Assembly (NCBI GenBank): GCA_036320915.1
Contig: JAXBDG010000009.1
Span: 806,001-870,000 of the forward strand
From: Linnemannia elongata
Lineage: Eukaryota; Mortierellomycota; Mortierellomycetes; Mortierellales; Mortierellaceae
Direction: 5' to 3'
DNA: 64,000 nt
Shown: positions 22,952 through 32,748 of the stretch, one piece after another
How positions within the stretch are numbered: position 1 is the stretch's first letter
How the letters are laid out: each line of letters starts with the position of its first letter
Notes under the pieces: model-generated
The model's database searches: none
Seen by the model: the letters and a program-made list of their open reading frames with translations, nothing else
Told to the model about the DNA's origin: nothing
Position numbers and translations under genes: made by a program

Positions 22952-23285
22952 GGTGAGTTGTGAATTAAGTCTCCTGGGGGATGAGAGGAGAAGGAGGGAA
23001 GAGGAAAGATCAATTCGACCGCCGTAAAAAATTTTTATACTTTGTCAGTGGCAAAGCCAACTATCCTGAGTGTGCTCATCTTTGAACTTGCTCGTGCTCT
23101 CTCTACTTTCATTCCTCCCTTTTCCCTCCCTCCCTTTTCCCTCCCTCCCTTTTCCCTCACTGATCGATTTCGTTGTTGTTTTTTTGCCTTTTTTTCTTCT
23201 CCGCTTCCTCCCCTTCTCTCTTCTAAACACGTTCACTCACTCGCTCACTCGACCATCCAACCACCACTCACACTTCACGCAAGAT
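22952..23285. promoter_or_regulatory. Bidirectional promoter between importin-7/8 and CDC26
   Basis: Only 334 bases separate the two divergent start codons. It contains a 15-base pyrimidine unit repeated three times (23115-23158) and further CT-rich sequence on the CDC26 sense strand. No TATA box is evident. Confidence 0.5.
23115..23158 (+). repeat. 15-base polypyrimidine unit x3 in the divergent promoter
   Basis: CTCCCTTTTCCCTCC occurs three times in direct succession; the third copy lacks its last base. Confidence 0.9.
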
Positions 23286-23552
23286 ATGCTGAGAAGAGAC
23301 CCGACAAGGATAGAGCTGAGGGCAGAAGACCTCCTCGACTTTGACCGTGCAAGGGAAGAGTACCTCGACGCAACTGGCGCCAACAACACCTCAAACAAGA
23401 ACAAACGCAAGGCAACCACTGCAGTACCACCACCCACTCCTGCCAACCAAACAACAACCACTGCAGGCCGCAAACCCGATCCTTTCGAACTCGCAGAACG
23501 AGAGCGCAAAGGAAAGTCCGCCAGGGAGAGAATCTTTGGCAACAACAACTAG
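23286..23552 (+). CDS. CDC26: Anaphase-promoting complex subunit CDC26
   Basis: Uninterrupted 88-residue frame. The N-terminus MLRRDPTRIELRAEDLLDFD matches the conserved head of CDC26/APC12 (MLRR-x-PTR-x-EL-x-x-D-D/E), which lies in the TPR groove of Cdc16/Apc6 and stabilises it. The rest is Thr/Pro/Lys-rich and disordered, ending RERIFGNNN; a basic tail with an RIG/RIFG-like element occurs in other family members. Length is as expected (about 80-125). It is easily missed because longer chance readings start upstream in the pyrimidine leader (from 23070); the CDC26-like start fixes the ATG at 23286. Confidence 0.85.
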   Translation: MLRRDPTRIELRAEDLLDFDRAREEYLDATGANNTSNKNKRKATTAVPPPTPANQTTTTAGRKPDPFELAERERKGKSARERIFGNNN

Positions 23553-23796
23553 ACACCACCTACCCTCTCTCGTTCTTGCTACTGCAGCCATGGCCTCCAC
23601 TCGGCCATTCGCCCAGGGACAGCACCATGGAGACAGCCCATGTCTCGCTTCCAGTCTTGGGTCAGACCCTTAAGCGTCCCAGCAACTCGTCCCACTTCGC
23701 ACTTTGTTCACACCCTCCTCGACCCTAGAAGCTGTTACTTCTTTCTTCGCCCCTCACCTCTCGCATACTTTTCTTCATACCTCTTGCATTCTCTCA

Positions 23797-23802
23797 AATA
23801 AA
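23797..23802 (+). terminator. AATAAA downstream of CDC26, immediately before the next gene
   Basis: Apparently the first canonical signal after the CDC26 stop (23552). It lies 35 bases before the ATG of the dehydrogenase gene, so the CDC26 transcript should extend through most of that gene's 5' leader. Confidence 0.5.
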
Positions 23803-23836
23803 ACCTCATTAACACTCATTGCACCAACAACCCCTA

Positions 23837-26138
23837 ATGGCAACTCGTCTTCAGTCCTCGCTCCGCCTTGTCGCCCGACAGACCGGCGCCACTCTCGCGA
23901 GAACCCCTGTCTGGAACAGACCAGTCGCCTGGGCCACCCGAGCCGCGTTCTCCACCAAGGCCCCTCAGTTCTTCGCTGCACCTCACGGCAAAGTTACCTA
24001 CACCGCTGACAAGTACCCATACTTGAAACGCGACAATACCTTCAAAAAGGTAAAAAGACGGCTTACTTTTGTTCAAATACAGCATCAAGACTCGGACCAT
24101 GGTACCTGTGTCTGACTTAAGCTGTTCATTTGCTATTCCAAAAGCTTTCCGAGGAGGATGTTACCTATTTCAAATCGATTCTCGTGCCCTCAAGCATTAC
24201 CCAGGACAGTGAAGATCTGGAGACTTTCAACGTAGACTGGTTGAACAAGTACCGCGGTCAGTCCAAGCTGGTCCTGAAGCCATCTTCTACAGAACAAGTA
24301 TCCAAGATCCTGAAATATTGCAACGACCACAAGTACGTCTTCCTCCCAGTGATTTTGATGCTCGAATCTCGGATCCAGTGAATGTACCATTGACCCTTTG
24401 AACTGTTTCTTGCTAACATGAATAGATTGGCTGTCGTCCCTCAAGGAGGCAACACAGGCTTGGTTGGTACGTCCTGAAAGCAGGATAGGAGTAATTGAAG
24501 CCTTTTTCGGAGGAACGAAAATCGACCTCTTAATTAACCATCCCATACAATCAATATTGTAGGCGGAGGTGTGCCAGTCTTTGACGAAATTGTCGTGTCA
24601 ATGTCCAACATGAACGCTGTGCGCTCCTTTGACAACGTCTCCGGTAGGCACTATTCACTACTCTTTTTTTTTCTCACGAGTGGTTATGCAGCTAATGCTC
24701 GCAAAAAGAGCTGACTCAATCGCCGTTTTGCTTGGAAATGTTTGATAGGTGCACTTGTTTGTGACGCGGGATGTATCTTAGAGGTACTAGACAAGTACCT
24801 CGAGGAACGTGGATATCTTATGCCACTTGACTTAGGCGCCAAAGGAAGGTAATGATGCGCAAGGAGGTTGCTCCTTTTTCGCGTTCATCTTTTTATACCT
24901 GTCAACAAACATACCTGACTGACATTGTTTGCTTGTGCAACAAACCATAGCTGTCATATCGGAGGAAACGTGTCGACAAATGCCGGCGGTTTGCGCTTGC
25001 TCCGATATGGATCTCTCCACGGAACGGTCCTTGGTCTGGAAGTGGTAATTTCTTTATAACTTGAATGTTTTCGGTCTGCATCTCGCTCACATCAATTGAG
25101 GCAAACTGACCGTTTTTTATCGCTCTTCCCGTTTTACATAGGTCCTACCTGATGGAACTATCCTTGATAACCTGTCGACGCTGCGAAAGGACAACACTGG
25201 ATACGATCTGAAGCAACTCTTTATTGGCGCGGAAGGCACTCTAGGCATGGTCACCGGTGTCTCGATCTTGGCACCCAAGCGACCCAAGGCCATCAACGTG
25301 GCCTTGCTGGGCATGGACACGTTCGATCAGGTCCAGGCGGCGTTCAAGCGATCCAAAGACGAACTTTCAGAGATCCTGTCAGCATTTGAGTTCTGGGATC
25401 GGGCTGCCATCAAGTTAGTCAAGGAGCACCTTGTCGCGGGCGCGAACGATCCTCTCGAGTCACTGCACAACTTCTATGTCCTGATCGAAACTAGCGGTAG
25501 CAACAAGGACCATGACGATGAAAAGCTCAACACCTATCTGGAAGGGCTGATGGGCGATGAGATTGTCCAGGATGGAGTGGTGGCTCAGGATACTACGCAG
25601 ATTCTAAACTTGTGGGCTATTCGTGAGGGTATTCCTGAAGCTTGCTCCAAGGCCGGCGCGGTCTACAAGTACGACATCTCGATGCCTGTTCCCGTCCTCT
25701 ATCAGGCTGTTGAGGATATGAAGGCCCGCCTTGTTCAGAGCGATGCGTACGGGGATGGCAAGTTGTTTACGTCAGTCATTGGCTATGGGCATGTTGGTGA
25801 CGGTAACTTGCACCTGAACGTAGCGGCTGAGAAGTTTACCAACGAGGCAACTGCTCTCATTGAGCCATATATCTTTGAATGGACCGGTAAGTACTCTATA
25901 CATTTTAGCTATTGTTAACGACAGACTCTGCAACCAGTGCCTGACAATTTCCGTTTTTTTACCCTTGACAGCTGGACACTCGGGATCGATCTCGGCTGAG
26001 CATGGTCTTGGTGTCTCCAAGAACAACTTTTTGCACTATTCAAAGTCAGCATCAATGATTGAGCTCATGAAGCGATTCAAGGAGATGCTCGATCCCAACG
26101 GCATCATGAACCCCTACAAGTACCTGCCTGACAAGTAG
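23837..26138 (+). CDS. DLD2: Mitochondrial D-2-hydroxyglutarate / D-lactate dehydrogenase (FAD-linked, Dld2-type)
   Basis: Eight exons (23837-24049, 24145-24332, 24426-24466, 24563-24643, 24749-24848, 24951-25044, 25142-25886, 25972-26138) encode 542 residues. The N-terminal 45 residues are Arg/Ala/Ser-rich without acids, a mitochondrial targeting sequence. The VAO-type FAD-binding domain shows [42 protein letters not shown] and [18 protein letters not shown]. The C-terminal FAD-oxidase domain has [12 protein letters not shown] (metal/substrate His) and SISAEHGLG with NPYKYLP at the end. These are hallmarks of D2HGDH/Dld2-Dld3 and D-lactate dehydrogenases. It oxidises D-2-hydroxy acids to 2-oxo acids; the preferred substrate is unresolved, but D-2-hydroxyglutarate is favoured by the YGHVGDGN and GTLG contexts. 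Confidence 0.9.
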
Positions 26139-26156
26139 CTTATTCTCGCAAGAGCC

Positions 26157-26162
26157 ATTAAA
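26157..26162 (+). terminator. ATTAAA polyadenylation signal of the dehydrogenase gene
   Basis: ATTAAA 19 bases after the stop codon. Cleavage at a typical distance would fall within the 3' end of the convergent LIN1 gene. Confidence 0.4.
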
Positions 26163-26196
26163 AACTTGGTATTCATTCTGTGCGCTTAGAATGGTA

Positions 26197-26202
26197 TTTA
26201 TT
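26197..26202 (-). terminator. AATAAA overlapping the LIN1 stop codon
   Basis: On the minus strand the last codons run GAA TAA ATA, so the AATAAA hexamer includes the TAA stop itself. Confidence 0.5.
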
Positions 26203-27532
26203 CAAATGTCGTCTCGGTGGCCGGTTCAAAAGTGCTATCTCCAACCATCCGCACAAGGATCCCGTTGCTGAAGAACCCTTGCCCATTCCATGATTTCATG
26301 TCTGCTCCCGAGAAGGGTCCAAAGACTTGATCCGCATCCTGGCCTTCCTGAGGGTTGGCCCACTTGTACTCCCATTGAGCAGGGGTCGATGCCAGCAACG
26401 GGTCGTTCTCCAGATCCAGCAGCGCTGCGAGTCGCTCTCCAGGCTTCAGAACGGGCGTACCAACCTCCCAGTCGTCCTCAATGATGTCGGCCCTCCGGAG
26501 TTTACGGACCACTTGTTCATATGTTTCCTCGTAGATGTCAAAGTGCCCCAAAGCCATCATCTTGTCGCAAAGATCGGTCAGCTTTTCGATGGCCTGCCTC
26601 CGCTTGACGTCCTCCTCAGTTTCTGCTGCGCCAGCGGGGGCGTCTGTCTCCATGTCGGTACTGGTGGCGGCCTTGCTCTTTTGCCAGCTCTTCTTTTTGA
26701 CCTGCTTGGCTCCTCCTTTCTTTCCTCCGCCCAAACGTTGAAGCGCTCCGACAACACTCTCAGATGGTCGAAGAATGTTGACGATTTCCACGTAGATGTC
26801 TGTCTCGGTCATGGCATTTGCTGCAGCCTCCTTCTCCTCCATCTGTGCCTTCCTCTCTTTGCGCTCATGGGCTTGCCGAGCAGACTCGATCTCCTTGCGC
26901 GAAAGACCCTCGAGCCAAGAGTCGTGAAACCGCTCAGGATCCAACTTGCGCACAAAGTTTCCATTCTCGTCAATCTCACCTCCTTCCTCCAACTCCTCGT
27001 TCATGTTGAAGGCCTCGATCTTCAGGTTGCCCTCCTCGTCATAGTCGTCCTCGTCTAGATCTTCCTCGACCAACTCCTCACCTTCAATCTCGGACCGGTC
27101 AAAGCCCTTTCCAACTGCCTTGCCCTTCTTCTTCTTCAAGAGTTGCTTTTTCTTCTCCAGCGACTCTTTCTCCTTTGCGATTCTCGCCTGTTTCTCTGGG
27201 TCTACGTCGGCAAACATGTCGTTTTCATCATCCCCTTCCTCGACCGCAGGCAAGAAGCTTAGCTCATCATCTTCCTCTTCCTCGTCCTTGAGAGGGACCT
27301 TCTTTTTCTTCTCGTCCACCTCCTCGTCACTGCTCACTTCGCCGTCCTGGTATTCGACGACCGTGACAGCTCTACGTCGGCCTTTGCGCTGCTCCAGTAA
27401 GTCGGCATCGTCGACCTCGAGATCTTCTGTGTTGGGCCGTCCTCCTCCAAGCCGGACGCGTTTAGACTTTGATGCGCCGCCGTTTCCGGTGGCCCATTCC
27501 TCGCTTGTTGATCTTTTGTTGTTGGTTGCCAT
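26198..27532 (-). CDS. LIN1: GYF-domain protein, CD2BP2/LIN1 (U5 snRNP assembly factor) homolog
   Basis: Single exon of 444 residues. It belongs to the CD2BP2 (U5-52K)/Lin1-Snu40 family, which joins the U5 snRNP during maturation and leaves before tri-snRNP formation. Features in order: an N-terminal basic patch (KRVRLGGGRP), a long acidic Glu/Asp-rich region (about 45-210) with DDADLLEQRKGRR and a KKKKGKAVGK block, RKLDPERFHDSWLEGLSR (conserved in the family), LRPSESVVGALQRLG, and a C-terminal GYF domain (about 385-444) with YKWANP, VFGPFSGADMKSWNGQGFF and GILVRM. The signature GYF tripeptide reads GFF here, a conservative change of Tyr to Phe in the proline-binding surface. Confidence 0.88.
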   Translation of the reverse strand: MATNNKRSTSEEWATGNGGASKSKRVRLGGGRPNTEDLEVDDADLLEQRKGRRRAVTVVEYQDGEVSSDEEVDEKKKKVPLKDEEEEDDELSFLPAVEEGDDENDMFADVDPEKQARIAKEKESLEKKKQLLKKKKGKAVGKGFDRSEIEGEELVEEDLDEDDYDEEGNLKIEAFNMNEELEEGGEIDENGNFVRKLDPERFHDSWLEGLSRKEIESARQAHERKERKAQMEEKEAAANAMTETDIYVEIVNILRPSESVVGALQRLGGGKKGGAKQVKKKSWQKSKAATSTDMETDAPAGAAETEEDVKRRQAIEKLTDLCDKMMALGHFDIYEETYEQVVRKLRRADIIEDDWEVGTPVLKPGERLAALLDLENDPLLASTPAQWEYKWANPQEGQDADQVFGPFSGADMKSWNGQGFFSNGILVRMVGDSTFEPATETTFE

Positions 27533-27900
27533 TGTGGGGTGTGTCGTATGGCCTGGAGGAGCGTGGTGAGGGGGAGGAGATCAGCCTGTGGGAAAAATGG
27601 TTGGGAAACAAGAAGAGAGTTGGAGGCGACAGTGCGCGCGTGAAATTTAAACGTGCCAAGCCACACCATTCTCCCCAGGCAGCGCCCACAGACCCTTGTG
27701 AAGGTGTACTAGCCGTTGGTCAACTATACATTTTAGTTCTGCAATCTTTCATCATCACCTAATCAATCACCCTCTTAGCCACTCGCATTCCCATCCCAAC
27801 AGACCCTATATCAACAATACTTCCGCAGGGTGTCACACCAAACGGAAGACTGACACAATAAACTCCCCCTCCCCCACTCCGGTTTCCTTCAGTTATAAAA
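27533..27900. promoter_or_regulatory. Bidirectional promoter between LIN1 and RIC1
   Basis: 368 bases separate the two start codons. A TATAAAA stretch abuts the RIC1 ATG (27894-27900) but is too close to act as a TATA box. No other motif is convincing. Confidence 0.45.
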
Positions 27901-30900
27901 ATGTACTGGGCGACAGGAAGCGCACGCGTTCTAGCGGTCGAGCCGTCACTGCTTAAGCCCAGCTCTGATGGCGAGGATGAAGAGCTGGAGGTGGTTCTTC
28001 CCGTCATCACCTCAGGACAGGACCACGGCACTGATATTGAGGCCAATTCCCAGAAGGGTATCATGTCCCGCGTTGTCAAGGGCGCCGGTAGTGGCATTGT
28101 CGACATGGCACGGAACGAGCAGGGATCACTTTGGGCGACCATCACGCGCGAGTCCATTCAACTCTGGGTTCATAGGGTAAATATGAAATTGCGTAACGCA
28201 AATCTCAAGCTAGGTCAATTAGTTGATATTCGAGATAAAAGATCGTGCATATTAATCACTTCTGTCTACATTTCGGATCGAATGCTACATAGCCCGTGGG
28301 TGTAATTGCCAAGGTTGTGAGGACACCAAAGTCGCTTCTGGATCATGGTGCCAACCTGAAAGTCATGTGGAAGCCAGACTCGACCATGCTGGTTGTCGTG
28401 GTAAGTCAAACTTTGCTTATTTCATTGGTTTGATCGATCCCGCTGTGCAATTGATAAAGTGCCATATTCATTTCGGAAAAGACTGACCACAGAAAGTGAC
28501 TTTCTGGAACGAGGATAGACCGAACAAAGCTTTTTGCACCTGTACAAGATCACGCCTCAGGGAAACGACGGCACGAGTTATCAACTCACCAATAGTAAAA
28601 GCTATGCATTAGGACCAGGAGAAGGCGTTGGATTTCCCGACCTCACCATCAAATTCAAGATGACCATCAAAATGGATGCCGGCGTGTCCAGGTAATAATT
28701 AACCCTGTGAATATTCACTTCGCCGCGTCCTAGGTCGCAGGATGAGCCAAAGGTTACGCTCAATTCCAGGATACTGACACAGTGCTGTTCACTGTATTCC
28801 CTCCACTAGCATGGTCGGACTGGATTCGGATATTGTGGTTGCGACAGTCAACCCACCGGCAGTGCAGCTCATCCCCTGGGTGGGCAAGGTCGATGTCAAG
28901 ACCTGCTTGATCCGCCATATGAGCTTTTTGCTGGATAAGTCTGTCATGATTGTCGCCATGAGCCGGTTCCCAAAGTCCACCACCCAGACATGGTGCATGT
29001 CCGACGGAAAAGCCTACATCGTATACTATACCCCCAACTCATCCGATGCAGCCTCTCCTAGTTCGGTATGTCGTTGCGCTTTGATTGGAACCTTGTTGCA
29101 TCTAGCACGTTTACATCTAACTAATCCAACTTTGACCTCGAATGAATGATAGGCATCATCGAATGGCGAGAGCTGGTATGGATTCTGCTTCCATGGAAAC
29201 CCCGAAGGATTCGACAGGCAAGACGCAGGCGTTGTTGCAGCGAGTAACCCGGAATACAGCCTCTTGGCCATTGGAACTCGAGGGTATGTCAAATTGAGAA
29301 GACCTGCACTATGAACTGGAAGCAGAGGAGAACGTAGCGCTTACATCGTTTTCTTTTTCATTGTATTCAGAGGAGATGTTCGTATATTCAAGTCAGGAGA
29401 GCATGCTGGACAATGGGTGTTTTCGCACAAACTGGCATTGAAGGAATCACAGAGCTATGTGGGTGGTCCCCCGGACAGGATTGTCTCCCTGGCATGGAAC
29501 TCTGATGGCAGCGCACTTGCCGTTGGCCAGGAATCTCGTTGCCCGTCCATTTGGAGTGTCTATGGGCGCCGCCTCTTTCCCTCCGGCTCACACGATATAC
29601 CCAGCCTGTAAGTATCCGCTATGTTGCTTTGCTGCTTTACTTACTGGAGGATTCTCGTTACCAATCCTTCGAGACTAATAGTTATGATCACCTTGGTTGA
29701 ACAGGCAAAAAGCTACCGAGGATCCATATCTACAAGGATCCAGAGCATTGGTAAGAACAGCGACCATTGGATTGATATATCATGTTTTGGTTTCTTACCG
29801 CAATAGGTGGACTAACGTGATCTCTTTTCACGTCCTTGCATGTTTAGTTCTGGAGTGCAGGAAACATGGATCTGATTGTTTTGAGCTCTGACGACTCAAG
29901 CTGTAAGTGACAGGATCCTATGCTTAATGACTGCGGGGAAAGCAGGCACCACGCTCTTGATCCCTCAAGCTCATCGTTTCTTCCTTCACTCTTTCCAGCA
30001 AACTTCTATGCGATCCCTTGCGCAAAGGCCCTGCCTTCAGTGCAGAACCAGTTGGTAAGTTACATGTTTTTGGCATGATCTTAAAAGCATTCATGCTTTG
30101 TGTGATGTTCTGGCTATTAACTCATATCCATTTTCTTCACCTACCTATAGAGCTCTGCTCCTCAGTGCTTGCTGCACTTGAACGACCGCCTTTTGGTGTA
30201 CAGCGAAGGGCATCGTCAGGACGTGACTTCCACCATCAACCCCGATACCTTTGTCTGGAACAACGTCATGGTAAGGACTCATAAAAATAATCCTTTATCA
30301 CGAGGTTTGTGAACAGCGTTCGTAAAGGCTAAGGCTAACGACCATTCCCGCTTTGTCTAGGTTCCACCGGTGTACTTGAGTGACAACTGGCCAATTCGGT
30401 ACTCTTGCTTGAGCCAGGACGGACACTATCTCGCTATCGCAGGACGACGTGGATTGGCACATTACAATTTGCACTCTTGCCGCTGGAGATTGTTTGGAAA
30501 CTGGGCTCAGGAGCAATCCTTCAGAGTGCAGGGCGGTCTGGCATGGTTCAAAAACATCCTCATCGCCGGTTGTGAGACGATACAGGAGCAAAAGTTTGAG
30601 GTAAGCGCAGGATGGCTGAAGCAACGACGCGTTTGAAGCACATTGTACGGAACTGACATTTTTTATGTATTTCCTGTACGTATAGCTGCGACTGTATCAA
30701 CGCGAGAATAATCTGGACAACAACGATATTTTGTTCACGGAGCAGTTTGAGTCGCGCATCACCCATATCTCTGTTTGGCGATCATCTCTCTTGGTCTACA
30801 CTGCCAACAATACACTCTACTGCTACTCCCTTGGAACAGGTAAGAACCCTGCCTCTAGCACTGTCTAACTCTGCTCGATCTACACAGCTCGCTAATGACC

Positions 30901-32748
30901 GCCACCATTCACATGTTTATTAGCCAAGCGGATCGACCTGCAGTTGGTATGGAAGACTTCATTACAGGACATCGTAGAGTCACCAACATTGCTCAAGTCT
31001 GTGTCCATTTTGACCACAGAAGGCGCAGATGGCGATGTCGCGACACATATCACCCTTCTCGTTGACGGCAAGATTTACTTTTTGCGACCCGAGTTCTTGG
31101 TAAGAACCGTTCGACAATCGACACAATATTGATTCAGCGAGGATATCTTGAGCATTTCTTAACGAAGCTGTGTTCCTTTGCTATTAGGCTGACGGAAATG
31201 TAAGGTTGTCGTTCAGACAGATCACGGATAAGGTCGAATACTACTGGATCACACGGTCAGCCCATGATGCAAATGACTTTTCACTCTGGGCATTCAACGG
31301 CAATTCGCTCAAGGTAACAATCACAGGCCGCTATATCATGTCTTTCGGCTAGGGTGCTCTGGCACCACCACGCTTCTAACCAGGTTTCTTATTTTGTTTT
31401 GCTTCAAATTAGATGTGGTGGCATGTATTTGGACCTGGAGGCAGTGAGCGGAGTCTGGCTGCATTTGCCAAACACAACTTTTTGGAGATGGACATTGAGT
31501 TTTATCCACTAGGTAACGATGCATTTCTGTTTGTCTAATGCTGCAGCATTGTGGTTCGATTTATCTCTATGGCATCAGAGTCTAATCTCGTTCATTGTTT
31601 TCTCGTAGCCATTTTGCCTGAGCGTGGTATTGTTCTCGGTCTGGAACCAGAGATCGCAATTCACAAACCCAAGTCCCTTGCCATGTTCAAAATGGCTACC
31701 AAGGTACACAAACCTCCCATCGAACCTCGTGTATCTACTTTCACGTCCTAGAACCAACAACCTGACCTCTGTTCATGTTCTTACTCTGGCTTTTAGACGC
31801 ACCTTTTCCTTCAAACAATTCTCCGTCATTTACTGACGCACAACGCCGATGGCGAGTGGGAAGCATACGAGTTTGCAAGGCACTATCAGGAGCTGGGATA
31901 CTTTGGACATGCGCTAGAGATCTTGCTCCACAATGTCCTTGAGGACGAGGCTGAATCTGACATCGGGTTTGAAGAAGGTGTGTTCCATTTACTTTTATTG
32001 GTTCTTCGTGGTGTCAACGTTGAGATTTGAAATGTGCGCGGCGTCTAAATATCGGCTTTTACTTCATTTCTAATGTAATAGGCGCGGTCCTACCAAGAGT
32101 CGTCAGCTTCTTGCAGCAATTCCCTCACTACTTGGACGTTATTGTGTCGTGCGCACGCAAGACTGAGGTCGCTCTTTGGGAGTACTTGTTCACGATTGTG
32201 GGAGCACCCAAGGATCTCTTTGAGGTATGCATTAACGTGTATATCAACTGCCTTTTTAAGTAGTGTCTGCTGAAGTTACAACTTAACTGACCTCCAAATC
32301 GTATCTCACGTCAACACCATTAGCAATGTCTGGCTGCGGATCAGCTGAAGACGGCAACCTCATATCTGCTCATCTTGCATACATTGGAACCTTTGCAGAC
32401 GACAAGTCAGGACACTGTGCGCCTGTTAGAGATGACCCTTCAAGCTGAAGATTTCGAGGTACTTTTCGCACCTGCTTTTTCAATACTGGCTGGTTACCTT
32501 CAGGCATCTTGCGCTGCTAACACTCACCACACTTATATTGTGCGTATATAGCTCTGCAAGGAACTCGTTCGATTTTTGAACTCCATTGATTGTTAGTTGC
32601 CGTCTGTTCAAGTCTCTAAATGTTATGTGAAATGGTGGCAAACGTCTTCAATTTGACTGACACATTTTCGCCTCTCTTTTTGCAAAATTTAGCCACTGGA
32701 GCAACACTTCAGCAAGCATTATCGATGGTCACCATATCAGGCGCCTAG
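27901..32748 (+). CDS. RIC1: RIC1 homolog, subunit of the Ric1-Rgp1 GEF for Ypt6/Rab6
   Basis: Twenty-one exons with consistent phases give 967 residues. Exon starts include 27901, 28293, 28519, 28810, 29153, 29371, 29705, 29848, 29999, 30151, 30361, 30686, 30924, 31188, 31413, 31609, 31797, 32082, 32324, 32552 and 32693. It is the exchange-factor subunit that recruits and activates Ypt6 (Rab6) at the Golgi. The start [11 protein letters not shown] is typical of Ric1. WD40-like beta-propeller sequence fills the first half ([54 protein letters not shown]), and the RIC1 domain the last 280 residues ([58 protein letters not shown] shortened here). The last intron uses a GTTAGT donor, so the final 19 residues (ending SMVTISGA) are less certain. 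Yeast Ric1 is slightly longer. Confidence 0.9.

Noticed and set aside
27894..27900. TATAAAA next to the RIC1 start codon
   Set aside because: It abuts the ATG, too close to be a functional TATA box.
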